Of a DNA stretch of 64,000 nucleotides, positions 30,223-40,784 are shown in pieces. A program made the translations under genes and the position numbers. The notes beneath the pieces were generated by a model. It was not told where the DNA came from, searched no databases, and saw nothing but the letters and a program-made list of their open reading frames with translations. This DNA comes from Pseudonocardiales bacterium (GTDB lineage Bacteria > Actinomycetota > Actinomycetes > Mycobacteriales > Pseudonocardiaceae): positions 41,872 through 105,871 of the forward strand of contig JAHEXI010000007.1 in the NCBI GenBank assembly GCA_023252195.1, in the 5' to 3' direction. Positions within the stretch are counted from its first letter, which is position 1. Each line of letters starts with the position of its first letter.

Positions 30223-30714
30223 CTATCCACCGCCCGGTTCCTGAGCGTATTCGAGAAGTGGTCGTTGGTATTCTTTGATCATTTCATTCGGACTGGATTC
30301 GACAAGCAGTCGAAGAACAATATTAAACGCAGCGCGGTGCTGGCCGCTATCGTGTAGCGCCAGCGCGAGGAAGGTGCGCACCGCATGGTCTTCCGGAAAT
30401 TCTTCGACTCCTCGTCGCAGAGTGCGAACGGATTCCTCATGGCGGCCGAGCGCCCGATACGTGCTGCCAAGGCCGAGGAGGGCTCCCTGCCGTTCATCCG
30501 GCGTCAACCCGTCTCCCCGCAATGCGCGGACGTAAAACTCGACCGCGTTGGCCTCCTCGCCGAGCTTGTCGTGCGCCCACGCGGTCTGGTAAGCAATTCG
30601 CTGATCATCGGGAAAATCTTCGGCCAACACGAGGAACGCGGAGCACGCCGACTTGTACTGGCCGGTTTCACGAAGCTGGATGGCCGCCGTGACTCGTTGT
30701 GATCTACTGGTCAT
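30223..30714 (-). CDS. Tetratricopeptide-repeat protein
   Basis: AIQLRETGQYKSACSAFLVLAEDFPDD...GLGSTYRALGRHEESVRTLRRGVEEFPED. Confidence 0.8.
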   Translation of the reverse strand: MTSRSQRVTAAIQLRETGQYKSACSAFLVLAEDFPDDQRIAYQTAWAHDKLGEEANAVEFYVRALRGDGLTPDERQGALLGLGSTYRALGRHEESVRTLRRGVEEFPEDHAVRTFLALALHDSGQHRAAFNIVLRLLVESSPNEMIKEYQRPLLEYAQEPGGG

Positions 30715-30774
30715 GATCGTGACCGTACCGCAGTCGAATGAGCGAGTCTAGTTCACGAAGGGGCACTATTCCTC

Positions 30775-32073
30775 ATGAATGAGTCGATAAAACCGGGGGC
30801 GCTGTGGCACAACCGGAGCTTTATGCTACTGTGGTCGGGTCAGTCGGCGAGCCAGTTCGGATCCGCGATCACGACCATCGTCCTGCCGCTGTTCGCTGTG
30901 CTGGCGCTGGGTGCATCGACTTTCGAGATCGGGTTACTAACGTCGGCCAGCACGATCGGGTTTCTGCTCTTCGGGCTGCCGGCGGGTGCGATCGTAGAGC
31001 GGCTGACGAAACGCCGGACCATGTTGTGGTGCGACGTTCTTCGCAGTGTCGCACTCAGCTCGATTCCGCTCGCGGTTCTGCTCGGAGGCCTGACGCTGGC
31101 CCACTTGTTTGTCGTGGCGCTGGTGATGGGGTTTCTCACCGTCTTCTTCGAGGTCGCCTACCAGAGCTATCTGCCGTCCCTGGTGTCTCGCGATCAGCTG
31201 ATTGACGGCAATGGGAAATTAGGGACGACGGAGTCGCTGGCCACTACAGTCGGCCCGGGAATTGCCGGCGTCCTGATCTCCATCGTGGGAGGGGCTTGGT
31301 CGATCGTCCTCGACGGCGTCACCTACATGCTCAGCTCGATCTCCCTCATGCTCATTCGAACGCCGGAGTACCGGGCCGATACAGGTTCAGCTTTCCGGAT
31401 TCGCGGAATGCGGAAGGAGATCGTCGAAGGACTGTCTTATACGCTATCCCACCCTATCCTACGTAGGCTATCCGCCTGTGTCGTCAGCGTCAATCTGTTT
31501 GGTGCTGTGTATAACTCGATCGAAATCCCATACCTCTTTCGCGTGCTGCATGCACCAGCTTTCATGATTGGTGTAGTGGTGGGGATCGGAGGAACGGGCG
31601 GCATCCTGGGCGGCATGGTGGCCGCGCCGTTCAGTCGACGCTTCGGTTCAGCGCGTATCGTCACCTACCCGCTGGTCGTGATTGGAAGCATCGGGCTACT
31701 TACTCCATTCGCGCAGCCCGGCTGGGGCGTGTTGTTGGTTTCCGTCGGCCTCGCGGGGAACATGGCCGCGTCGGTCGTTTTTATTATCGGCGCGGCCAGC
31801 TATCGCCAGGCTGTGTGCCCATCGAGTATGCTCAGTAGGGTTGCCGCCTCGCTGCGATGGGTTGCCTGGGGCACGCTGCCACTTGGCGGTCTGCTCGGAG
31901 GAACACTCGGAACCGCTCTGGGGATCCGCAGCACTGTTGCCGTCGCGGTTGTGGGATGCTGGGCCTCAGGATTCTTGGTCCTGCTATCCCCATTGCGCAA
32001 AGTCCGTGACTTCGTCACTCCCGATGAAACTGAGATCGAAGAGTCCATTGCAGGGATCAGTCGGGCTGGGTGA
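30775..32073 (+). CDS. MFS transporter (exporter-like)
   Basis: LLWSGQSASQFGSAITTIVLPLFAVLALGAS, GLPAGAIVERLTKRRTMLWCDVLR, about 12 TM segments. Confidence 0.88.
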   Translation: MNESIKPGALWHNRSFMLLWSGQSASQFGSAITTIVLPLFAVLALGASTFEIGLLTSASTIGFLLFGLPAGAIVERLTKRRTMLWCDVLRSVALSSIPLAVLLGGLTLAHLFVVALVMGFLTVFFEVAYQSYLPSLVSRDQLIDGNGKLGTTESLATTVGPGIAGVLISIVGGAWSIVLDGVTYMLSSISLMLIRTPEYRADTGSAFRIRGMRKEIVEGLSYTLSHPILRRLSACVVSVNLFGAVYNSIEIPYLFRVLHAPAFMIGVVVGIGGTGGILGGMVAAPFSRRFGSARIVTYPLVVIGSIGLLTPFAQPGWGVLLVSVGLAGNMAASVVFIIGAASYRQAVCPSSMLSRVAASLRWVAWGTLPLGGLLGGTLGTALGIRSTVAVAVVGCWASGFLVLLSPLRKVRDFVTPDETEIEESIAGISRAG

Positions 32074-32269
32074 CGGCGATCCTGCGCCAGAATGGAGGCG
32101 CCGTCTCTGTCAAGCTCGGCTGAGGCACCTGCCCCATAACGATCAGTGACCTGAGGGTGGGGATGGAGAGCTTCCCCGATATGACGATCAATGGCACCAA
32201 GGTGTTTCGAGCGACCGGGATCGGAGATCCTGGTCGGGTGTCTGGTGCTGGAACGCGACGTCCCGACCC

Positions 32270-32450
32270 TGAGGTTCCTGAGCGTGCCCGGCGGCGGACG
32301 TTCACCGCGAAGTGCAAGTTGGAGGTCCTGGCAGCGTACGACGCCGCGCCGGACGGCGAGAAGGGCGCGGTGTTGCGCCGCGAGGGCTTGTATTCCAGCC
32401 ACATTGTGGACTGGCGCCGGGGCCGGCGCGCTGGCCGCTCTCGCGACGCC
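32270..32450 (+). pseudogene. IS3-family OrfA (HTH) fragment
   Basis: EVPERARRRTFTAKCKLEVLAAYDAAPDGEKGAVLRREGLYSSHIVDWRR. Confidence 0.7.
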
Positions 32451-32483
32451 TCGCGGGCGCCACCGTCAAACCCGAGCTGGTCG

Positions 32484-32675
32484 CCGCACCCGCGGGTACG
32501 TTGGCCTGGGAGTCTGCGGGTCAAGACAGTTGTGGGTGCGCCCCGAATCTGTGAGATGACCTGGTCGGTCTCCGGGCCTGACGGTCGCGCAACATTCGAG
32601 TGGGTCGAGATCGACAGCACATCTGGAATCCGTTGGCGCAGGATAGGTAAACACGAAGTCTTTCGCGAACCGTAA
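32484..32675 (+). pseudogene. RelE/ParE-like C-terminal remnant, paralog of 5699-6007
   Basis: PHPRVRWPGSLRVKTVVGAPRICEMTWSVSGPDGRATFEWVEIDSTSGIRWRRIGKHEVFREP*. Confidence 0.6.
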
Positions 32676-32842
32676 GGACCGCTCAAACGCGCTACGAGCA
32701 CAGCGCGTGCCAGGCATGCCACTGAGACTTACATCGCCGAGCAGCTCGCGTTATCGTGCCCTGAACCACAACCCTCAGCTTGACCCGCGTGGGCACTCCG
32801 GCGGCTGCGGTGGTGGAGCGCCGGTCGGTCGCCCGAGCGCGG

Positions 32843-34906
32843 TCATGATTGTGGGGCAGCGCGACTGCCGGGGTTCGTTCTATTGGTGCTTTCGGTGACG
32901 TCTGGCTGTTGTAGGGGGTAGTGGCAGGCGGCTTGATGCCCCTGGTGGCTGAACTGGCGCATGGGCGGTTCTTCAGCGGCGCATTTTTCGGTGGCCAGTG
33001 GACAGCGAGTGCGGAATCGGCAACCGGACGGCGGGTTCATCGCCGACGGCAGCTCGCCGCGCACTCCGGCGTTGTCCTTGCGCTGTTCACGCTCGGGGTC
33101 GGCGAGCGGGATCGTGTCGATCAAGCCTTGGGTGTAGGGGTGCGCCGGGGACGTGTACACCTGCTCGGCGGGACCGATCTCGACGAGTTTGCCGAGGTAC
33201 ATCACGCCGATGGTGGTGGACAGATATCGCACCACGGACAGGTCGTGGGAGATGAATACGTAGGTCAGCTGATGTTCGCGCTGTAGGTCGCGCATCAGGT
33301 TCAGGATCTGCGCCTGCACCGAGACGTCCAGTGCCGACACTGGCTCGTCGGCCACGATCAGCTTCGGGCGCAGGGCGAGGGCACGCGCTAGGCCGATGCG
33401 TTGACGCTGCCCGCCGGAGAATTCGTGGGGGTACTTGTCCAGCGCTGCTCCGGGCAGTCCGACCTCGTCGAGGAGCTTGGCGATGGCCTTTTCCTGTTCG
33501 ACGGCGGATCCGCGATGTTGGATGGCCAATGGCTCGCGCAGGATTGAACGCACTCGCATGCGCGGGTCCAGCGATGCGTAAGGGTCCTGGAACATCAGCT
33601 GGAAGTCTCGCCGGCGCTTGCGTAGCTCGTGGTGGGACTTGCCGCTGATTTGGGTGCCATCGAACGTGACCGAACCCGATGTCGGCGTGTCCGCGGCCAC
33701 GAGCAGCCTGCCGATGGTGCTCTTGCCGCAGCCTGATTCGCCGACGAGACCGAAGGTTTCTCCGGTGTGGACGGTGAACGACACATCCGCCACCGCGCTG
33801 ACTGCACCGATTTTCCGTTGCAGCACACCATTGGAGGTGACTGGGAAGGTGCGTACCAGGTTGCGTACCACCAGCAGTGGTGCAGTTTCCTCGGCCACAG
33901 CGAGCGGGGTGTGCGGGTTCGGCGTGGCCTGTTCCTTCGCGCCGAGCGGGTGGAAGCAGGCGAACGGGTGCCCGTCCCCGGTGAGCTCCGGTTCCTGATC
34001 CCGACATTCTTCGGTGGCATAGGCACAGCGCGCGGCGAACCGGCAGCCCTGCGGAGGATTCGACAGGTCAGGTGGCAGGCCGGGAATGGCGTAAAGTCTG
34101 CGGTCGGCGTCCACATTCTCCGGTAGCGCACGAAACAGTGCCTCAGTGTAGGGATGCCGTGGGTTGGCGAACAGCTCTCGCGTCGAGCTGGTCTCCACGA
34201 TCTTTCCCGCGTACATCACCGCGACCCGGTCGGTGTATCCGGCGATGACGCCGAGGTCGTGGGTCACCAGGATCACCGCCATACCGAGGCGGCCGCGCAG
34301 ATCGTCGATAAGCTCGAGGATCTGTTTCTGGATGGTCGCATCGAGCGCCGTTGTCGGTTCGTCGGCGATCAGCAGCTCCGGTTCGCAAGCCAGTGCCATA
34401 GCGATCACCACGCGCTGGCGCATCCCACCAGACAGCAGATGCGGGTAGGAATCCAGCCGCTCCTTGGCACGCGGCAGCCCGACCAGGTCGAGCACCTCCG
34501 CGGCGCGCTCACGCGCTTGTGCCCGGGTCACGTCGCGGTGCAGCAGAACAGTTTCCGAGACCTGGTCGCCGATGGTCATGCACGGGTTCAGCGACGTCAT
34601 CGGATCCTGGAAGATCATGCCGATCCGGTTGCCCCGGATCTTGCGCATACCGGCTTCGTCGAGGGTGGCGAGGTCGGTGTCGCCAAGCGTGATCGAGCCA
34701 CGCGCGACGCGCCCGCCAGGTGGTAACAGTCGAATGACCGACAGCGCGGTCATGGTCTTACCGCAGCCGGATTCGCCGACAATGCCGAGACTTTCTCCTT
34801 TGCCGACGGTCAACGACACACCGCCTACCGGGTACACGGTGCCCTTGCGCAGCGCGATGTCCGTATGCAGATCGTCAAGTGTCACGACAGGACTCACCCT
34901 GCTCAC
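32843..34906 (-). CDS. Oligopeptide/dipeptide ABC transporter, fused twin ATPase
   Basis: Two Walker A ([16 protein letters not shown]) and two signature motifs ([17 protein letters not shown]). Confidence 0.95.
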   Translation of the reverse strand: MSRVSPVVTLDDLHTDIALRKGTVYPVGGVSLTVGKGESLGIVGESGCGKTMTALSVIRLLPPGGRVARGSITLGDTDLATLDEAGMRKIRGNRIGMIFQDPMTSLNPCMTIGDQVSETVLLHRDVTRAQARERAAEVLDLVGLPRAKERLDSYPHLLSGGMRQRVVIAMALACEPELLIADEPTTALDATIQKQILELIDDLRGRLGMAVILVTHDLGVIAGYTDRVAVMYAGKIVETSSTRELFANPRHPYTEALFRALPENVDADRRLYAIPGLPPDLSNPPQGCRFAARCAYATEECRDQEPELTGDGHPFACFHPLGAKEQATPNPHTPLAVAEETAPLLVVRNLVRTFPVTSNGVLQRKIGAVSAVADVSFTVHTGETFGLVGESGCGKSTIGRLLVAADTPTSGSVTFDGTQISGKSHHELRKRRRDFQLMFQDPYASLDPRMRVRSILREPLAIQHRGSAVEQEKAIAKLLDEVGLPGAALDKYPHEFSGGQRQRIGLARALALRPKLIVADEPVSALDVSVQAQILNLMRDLQREHQLTYVFISHDLSVVRYLSTTIGVMYLGKLVEIGPAEQVYTSPAHPYTQGLIDTIPLADPEREQRKDNAGVRGELPSAMNPPSGCRFRTRCPLATEKCAAEEPPMRQFSHQGHQAACHYPLQQPDVTESTNRTNPGSRAAPQS

Positions 34907-35814
34907 CTCTTCTGCAACCGAACTTCGAACGAATCACGCAATGCGTCACCGATGAGGTTGAACGCGACGACCACGAGTACAATGGCGAGACCTGGTGGGT
35001 AGATCAACCACCAGTAGCCGTCGTAGGTGTAGTTGATGCCGTTAGAAAGCATATCGCCCCAGTTCGCGGCTGGCGGCGGTATGCCGAGGCCGAGGAAGCT
35101 CAGCGCGGCCACGATCAAGATTGCATCCGCCACCTGGAAAGTCGCGTTCACCACCACGGTGCCGATGGTGTTCGGCGCGATGTGCCGGAGGATCGCGCGC
35201 AACGGGCCGCCACCCATCAGCCGTACCGATGTCACGTAGTCCCTGGTGCGCAGCGTCAAGGCCTGACCACGTACCAACCGAGCCGGACCGAGCCACGAGA
35301 TGAACGCGATCACCAGGATCAGTAGCCCGATGGTGGGCCTGGCGATCGACGCGAGGAACAGCAACAGGAACAACGCGGGCACCGCGAGCAGTGCGTCGAC
35401 GATGCGCATCATCGCGGAGTCGATGAAGCCACCTGCGTACCCGGCGATGGCGCCCCACAACGTGCCGAAGACGGTGGCCAGCAGCGCGGCGGCGACACCC
35501 ACCTCGAGTGAGGACTGTCCGCCGACCATCAATCTGCCCAGCTGGTCGTAGCCGACCTCGTTGGTGCCCAAGGGATGTGCGCCTGACGGCGGTAGCGTGG
35601 CCTGCGACAGGTCGATGTGTACCTGGTCGGTGTGATAAACCAGGGGACCCACGTAACAGAACACAATAAACGCCACGACGATACCGAGACCGACCACCGC
35701 GAGTTTACTCTCCACAAAAGCCGACACCGTCCGCGCGACTGTGCCGCGGCCCTTGGGGCCGCGCACATGTGGCGAATCGGCCAGTGCCGCGTCATCGGCG
35801 GGAATGGCGGTCAT
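34903..35814 (-). CDS. Oligopeptide ABC transporter permease (DppC-like)
   Basis: PLGTNEVGYDQLGRLMVGGQSSLEVGVAAALLATVFGTLWGAIAGYAGGFID. Confidence 0.93.
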   Translation of the reverse strand: MTAIPADDAALADSPHVRGPKGRGTVARTVSAFVESKLAVVGLGIVVAFIVFCYVGPLVYHTDQVHIDLSQATLPPSGAHPLGTNEVGYDQLGRLMVGGQSSLEVGVAAALLATVFGTLWGAIAGYAGGFIDSAMMRIVDALLAVPALFLLLFLASIARPTIGLLILVIAFISWLGPARLVRGQALTLRTRDYVTSVRLMGGGPLRAILRHIAPNTIGTVVVNATFQVADAILIVAALSFLGLGIPPPAANWGDMLSNGINYTYDGYWWLIYPPGLAIVLVVVAFNLIGDALRDSFEVRLQKR

Positions 35815-36758
35815 GCGTACCTCACTCGGGGGTCGAGGACGGCGTAGGCGAGGTCGGCCAGCAGTGAACCGATCACAGTGGCAAGACCGACGAGCACGGT
35901 GATGCCGAGCATGATCGGGTAGTCCTGCGTTTGGGCGGCGGTCCAGAAAAGCTGGCCTATACCCGGGAAGTTGAACACCGCCTCGGTGATCAGTGCACCG
36001 GAGAAGATTGTCGGCAGCGACAACCCGAGCAGGGTGGCGACCGGGATCAGCGAATTGCGCAGCACGTGGCGGATCAACACAATGCGTTCGCCCGCACCTT
36101 TGGCGCGGGCGGTACGGACGTAGTCCTCGGCGAGGTTTTCGATCACCGAGGACCGCATGTACCTGGAGAACTGCGCGATGGTCACCAGGGCCAGAGTCAG
36201 CACCGGCAGGATCAGCCCAGCAGGCTGCGACAGGATCACCCCTAGCGAGGAACTCTGCGGCGCTTCCGCGGGCAGGATCGGCAGGTAGACCGAGAACACC
36301 ACGATGAGTACGACGCCGAGGAAAAACGGTGGCGTTGCGTAGAAAATAAAAGCCCAGCAGGTGATCGTGTAATCTGCGGCGTGGTTGCGTTTCACCGCTT
36401 GTATCATGCCGAGCGGGATGGCTACGACGAGTGCGAAGAGCGTGGACAGAACCGTGAGAACCAAGGTCTTGGGGAGCCGCTCACCGATCAGTGAAGAAAC
36501 CGACTGGTTGAACTTAACGGAGAAACCGAGGTTGCCCGTGACGAGATGTTTGAGCCAATCCCAGTACTGGACCGGGACTGGGCGATCGTAGCCCATCTGA
36601 TGGTTGAAGTTCGCGATCGCCGCAGGTGTGGCACGGGTCCCGAGCTGCGCGCGGGCTGGTCCGCCGGGCAGCAGGTGCAGCAGGATGAAAACGATCACTG
36701 TCACGAGCAGCACGACGACGATGGACTGCAGTAGTCGCCGGGTGATAAATCCGATCAT
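35811..36758 (-). CDS. Oligopeptide ABC transporter permease (DppB-like)
   Basis: FITRRLLQSIVVVLLVTVIVFILLHLLPGGPA...YVRTARAKGAGERIVLIRHVLRNSLIPV. Confidence 0.95.
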   Translation of the reverse strand: MIGFITRRLLQSIVVVLLVTVIVFILLHLLPGGPARAQLGTRATPAAIANFNHQMGYDRPVPVQYWDWLKHLVTGNLGFSVKFNQSVSSLIGERLPKTLVLTVLSTLFALVVAIPLGMIQAVKRNHAADYTITCWAFIFYATPPFFLGVVLIVVFSVYLPILPAEAPQSSSLGVILSQPAGLILPVLTLALVTIAQFSRYMRSSVIENLAEDYVRTARAKGAGERIVLIRHVLRNSLIPVATLLGLSLPTIFSGALITEAVFNFPGIGQLFWTAAQTQDYPIMLGITVLVGLATVIGSLLADLAYAVLDPRVRYA

Positions 36759-38599
36759 TTAACGTAGTACCAATCCTCCGGCGTGATGTTCAGGTACGGA
36801 TTCTGCGGAGTGACCCCCTTGAGGTTGTTCGCGACCTCTGTTTCCTGGTAGTCGACATTCGGCTGCCAGATGGCGGGCATGGTTTGCGAGCCGTACTGGG
36901 CGTAGGCCTGCAAGGCCTCTGGCGAGTCGCTGTGCTGGGTTGCTGCGATGAGCTGGTCCAGTCTCGGGTCCGAGAAGCTACCCACGTTGGATCCGGCACC
37001 TGTGCTGAAAATCTGCTCCCCGGTTGGATAGTAGTCCGGAGCGAACACCCAGCCGCCACCCCAGAAACCCATTTCCCAGTTGCAGTCGGGTTTGCCGGCA
37101 TCACAGGGGATGGCGGTGGCGATCACGGTATTGAAGGGCGCTCCCTGCAGGTCGATCTTGACGCCGACCTTGGTGGCCGACGATTGCAGCTGCTGCATCG
37201 ACAGAGTGATCCGTGGGCTACCGGAGCGGTACATCATCTGGAAGTGCAATGGGGCGCCGGCTGTCACCCCAGGGCCGCATTGGTTGGGGCCAGTGCCGGG
37301 CCGCTCGCAGCTACCCACTCCGTCGCGCGGAGTGCTCCAACCGTGATCGGCAAGTAGCTTCTTGGCGCGATCAGGATCGTAGGTGAACGGATTGGGCTCG
37401 GTCTTGTCGTTGGCGTACGGGTTCTCCGGTGTCGTGGGCACCGGGCCGTTGGTCGTCGCACCGTACCCGTGCACAGCAGCCTTGATGATCGACTTCTGAT
37501 CGACAAGGGATGTCAAGGCTTGCCGGAAGTATTGCTGCTGGAAGATCGAGCCTACCTTCGGGTTGTGGTTGTTGAGCGGGAAGTAGTTGACCCCGAAAAC
37601 GAACCACCGGTCGAGCGTGTAGTTGTCTTCCAGCGGGTTGTGTCCAACCTTCTGGTTATCCGGTTTGGCCGGCGCGTCCTCCGGCGGTAGGTAGCCGACC
37701 TGGATAGCGTTGTTGCCGGAGCGTAAAACGTTGTATTCGGCGGCGTTGTCGGAAAAAGGTGCTTCGTTGAACTGAGCAAGATGCGGCTTGTTGGGTCCCG
37801 AGTAAGATTTGTTGGGGATGAAACTGATGTTGCCGTCAGCGTTGAAGGATTTCAGCCGCCAGGGGCCGTCCACCACCTGCCACAGCGGGTTCGTGGCGTA
37901 GCTGTTGATGCTCTTCGCCTGGTCGGTGAGGTAGTCGTAGACCGCAGTGCAGTCGCTGATCTTGTGTTCGCAGTCGCTGGTGCCGGTCGCCGTCCGGTCC
38001 CATGCCTGCGGAAGCGGGGTGACCTGCGAAAGTTCGTTGTACACGAACCACTTCGCACTGTAGCTCTTGTTCAGATGGAAGGTCACCTGGTTCGGCGAGT
38101 CCGCGGTCACCGAGTCGATGTCATCCGGGATTCCACCCGGTACGTATACCGCCCAGTTCTTCTTCTCCGCCTTCATCATGTTGATCCAGAAGACGATGCC
38201 GTCGGATGTCACTTTCGTGTTGTCCGACCACGCGTAGTCCCGCAGCTTCACGATCACGGTGCGGTTGTCGTCGGAGAACGTTGGATAGTCGGCTAGACTC
38301 AGTTTGTCGTTCAGCACGGGCTGGCCGTTGTCGCCGAACCAGTACAGGGGTCGGTACATGAGGTATTGGAAGTCCGAAATCGCGGTAACACTGAAATAGA
38401 CTACCGACATGAACGGGAAGATGTAGTTCGGAGTGGTGTTCGCCGGTTCGGCGAAGGTGGCGATCCCGCCTTCCACAGGTCGGCCGGAGCTGGGTGTCGT
38501 TTGACCGGCACAGCCGGCCGCGATCAGTACGGTAATCGAGAAAAGAACCATCCAAATCGACCTTCGTGCGCGGGAAACGACGGGCCATCGTGGCAGCAT
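36755..38599 (-). CDS. Oligopeptide ABC transporter substrate-binding lipoprotein
   Basis: Lipobox VLIAAGCAG; SBP family 5 pattern; overlaps downstream permease. Confidence 0.92.
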   Translation of the reverse strand: MLPRWPVVSRARRSIWMVLFSITVLIAAGCAGQTTPSSGRPVEGGIATFAEPANTTPNYIFPFMSVVYFSVTAISDFQYLMYRPLYWFGDNGQPVLNDKLSLADYPTFSDDNRTVIVKLRDYAWSDNTKVTSDGIVFWINMMKAEKKNWAVYVPGGIPDDIDSVTADSPNQVTFHLNKSYSAKWFVYNELSQVTPLPQAWDRTATGTSDCEHKISDCTAVYDYLTDQAKSINSYATNPLWQVVDGPWRLKSFNADGNISFIPNKSYSGPNKPHLAQFNEAPFSDNAAEYNVLRSGNNAIQVGYLPPEDAPAKPDNQKVGHNPLEDNYTLDRWFVFGVNYFPLNNHNPKVGSIFQQQYFRQALTSLVDQKSIIKAAVHGYGATTNGPVPTTPENPYANDKTEPNPFTYDPDRAKKLLADHGWSTPRDGVGSCERPGTGPNQCGPGVTAGAPLHFQMMYRSGSPRITLSMQQLQSSATKVGVKIDLQGAPFNTVIATAIPCDAGKPDCNWEMGFWGGGWVFAPDYYPTGEQIFSTGAGSNVGSFSDPRLDQLIAATQHSDSPEALQAYAQYGSQTMPAIWQPNVDYQETEVANNLKGVTPQNPYLNITPEDWYYVK

Positions 38600-38979
38600 T
38601 GCACCCCTCCTCCTGGCCCGGCTACGCAGCCGATGCTCACACTCGGTGACAAGGTTCCGTATCCTGACACCGAAACGGGACGGGTTGATTACACCCGGCG
38701 TACCAGTGCCCACCCCCGTCGGGTCCGCCGCGTCACCGAGGACCTGCCCGGTGACACTGCCGACCGCGGCGCAGCGAGCCTTCCGGTACGCGCATTCACA
38801 CGATCGAACACTGCACCTCGATGGCTGGGGCAGGCGAGTACGACCGGCCCCGCAACTGGTCGAGCATGGCATCGCACTGCTGGCGACGCTCTCTGGGTCT
38901 GCAGGTCGACGAGATGACACTCTACGGTTACTTTGCCTGGAAGCTAGCTATTCGCCAACAGCGTCCTACCGGAGCTGTC

Positions 38980-40638
38980 ATGAGGCTGACCCGTACGTCC
39001 GACGTGTGGTGGAGGAACGCGGTCATCTACTGCCTCGACGTCGAGACCTACCAGGACAGCGACGGCGATGGACACGGCGACTTCCGTGGCCTGATCCAGC
39101 GTATCGACCACCTGCACCGGCTCGGCGTGACCTGCGTATGGCTGATGCCGTATTACCCGTCGCCGGACCGCGACGACGGCTACGACATCACCGACTTCTA
39201 TTGCGTCGACGCCAGGCTGGGCAGCCACGGCGACTTCGTCGAGTTCGTGCGCACCGCGCGCGACCGCGGCTTGCGGGTGATCGCCGACCTCGTGGTCAAT
39301 CACACCTCCGACCAGCACCCGTGGTTCCAAAGCGCCCGCAGCACTCCCGACTCGCCGTATCGCGACTGGTACGTCTGGGCCGACGAGCCACCCGCGGACG
39401 GCCCGCAGGGCATCGCGTTCCCGGACCAGGAGACCAGTGTCTGGACCTACGACGAGGTCGCCGGCCAGTACTACCTGCACCGGTTCTATAGGTTCCAGCC
39501 CGACCTCAACGTGGCCAACCCGCGGGTGCGCGACGAGATCGCGCGGACGATCGGCTTCTGGCTGCAGCTCGGACTGTCCGGGTTCCGGGTCGACGCCGTC
39601 CCGTTCCTGTTGGAGACCACCGGGCAGGACGACGCGGGGCAACTCCCGGACCCGCACGACTACCTCGCCGACCTACGGGCGTTTCTCGGCCGGCGCAGCG
39701 GTGAGGGCGTGCTGCTCGGCGAGGTCAACCTGACCTACCCGGAGACCATGACGTTCTTCGGCGCGGAGCGCGACGAGCTGACCATGTGCTTCGACTTCAT
39801 CGGCATGCAGCGGATGTACCTGTCGCTGGCCCGCGGCAACGCCGAACCACTGGCCGAGGCGCTGCGCGATCGTCCGGACCCGCCCAAGGACGCGCACTGG
39901 GCGACGTTCGTCCGCAACCACGACGAGCTGACCCTGGACAAGCTCACCGACACGCAGCGCCAGGAGATATTCGAGGCATTCGGGCCGGACCCGGACATGC
40001 AGCTCTACGGCCGCGGGCTGCGCCGGCGGCTGCCGACGATGCTCGGTGGCGACCGAGACCGCATCCGGATGGTGTACAGCCTGCTGTTCTCGCTGCCCGG
40101 CACACCGGTGCTGTTCTACGGCGAGGAGATCGGCATGGGGGAGGACCTTCGGGCGGACGGCCGGCTCGCGGTGCGCACGCCGATGCAATGGTCACCGGGA
40201 CCGGGCGGCGGGTTTTCCACCGCCGAGGAGTCCGAGCTGCCCGGTCCGATTCCGGAGGGCGAGTACGGGCCTGAGCACGTCAACGTCGCCGCCCAGGAGC
40301 GCGACCCGGAATCGATGCTGTCCTGGATGCGGTTGCTGATCGAGTCCTACCGAGCCTGCCCCGAGCTGGCCTGGGGGCGCTACCAGGTGCTCGACGCCGG
40401 CGAGGCCGCCGTGCTCGCGCACCGCTGCGACACCGAGGGCGGCACGGTCGTCGCGGTGCACAACTTTGGGGTGGACCCCACGAGCGCGGCCCTGAAGCTG
40501 ACCGGGCTGGACGATTCCTACGTGCTGAGGGACGTGCTGGTCAACGGATCGAAACGGATCACGAAGGACGGTTCGGTGACGCTGAAGCTCAAGCGGTACG
40601 GCTGCCGCTGGCTGCGTGTCGAGCGCGACCAACGGTAA
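38980..40638 (+). CDS. GH13 alpha-amylase family protein (trehalose-synthase-like)
   Basis: WWRNAVIYCLDVETYQDSDGDGHGDFRGL, ADLVVNHTSDQHPWFQ, GFRVDAVPFLLE. Confidence 0.88.
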   Translation: MRLTRTSDVWWRNAVIYCLDVETYQDSDGDGHGDFRGLIQRIDHLHRLGVTCVWLMPYYPSPDRDDGYDITDFYCVDARLGSHGDFVEFVRTARDRGLRVIADLVVNHTSDQHPWFQSARSTPDSPYRDWYVWADEPPADGPQGIAFPDQETSVWTYDEVAGQYYLHRFYRFQPDLNVANPRVRDEIARTIGFWLQLGLSGFRVDAVPFLLETTGQDDAGQLPDPHDYLADLRAFLGRRSGEGVLLGEVNLTYPETMTFFGAERDELTMCFDFIGMQRMYLSLARGNAEPLAEALRDRPDPPKDAHWATFVRNHDELTLDKLTDTQRQEIFEAFGPDPDMQLYGRGLRRRLPTMLGGDRDRIRMVYSLLFSLPGTPVLFYGEEIGMGEDLRADGRLAVRTPMQWSPGPGGGFSTAEESELPGPIPEGEYGPEHVNVAAQERDPESMLSWMRLLIESYRACPELAWGRYQVLDAGEAAVLAHRCDTEGGTVVAVHNFGVDPTSAALKLTGLDDSYVLRDVLVNGSKRITKDGSVTLKLKRYGCRWLRVERDQR

Positions 40639-40784
40639 CCGCAAGCTTTTCCCACCGGTAACAGCGTGGTAACGGGGCCACCCTGAATGCTTTCGCCGGG
40701 CCTTGGTCAGTGAGCTCTCGGTGGCGTTAAAACCTGTCGATGGCCAACCTACGTGCAGTCGAGCCGACCAGAGATGATGCACGC

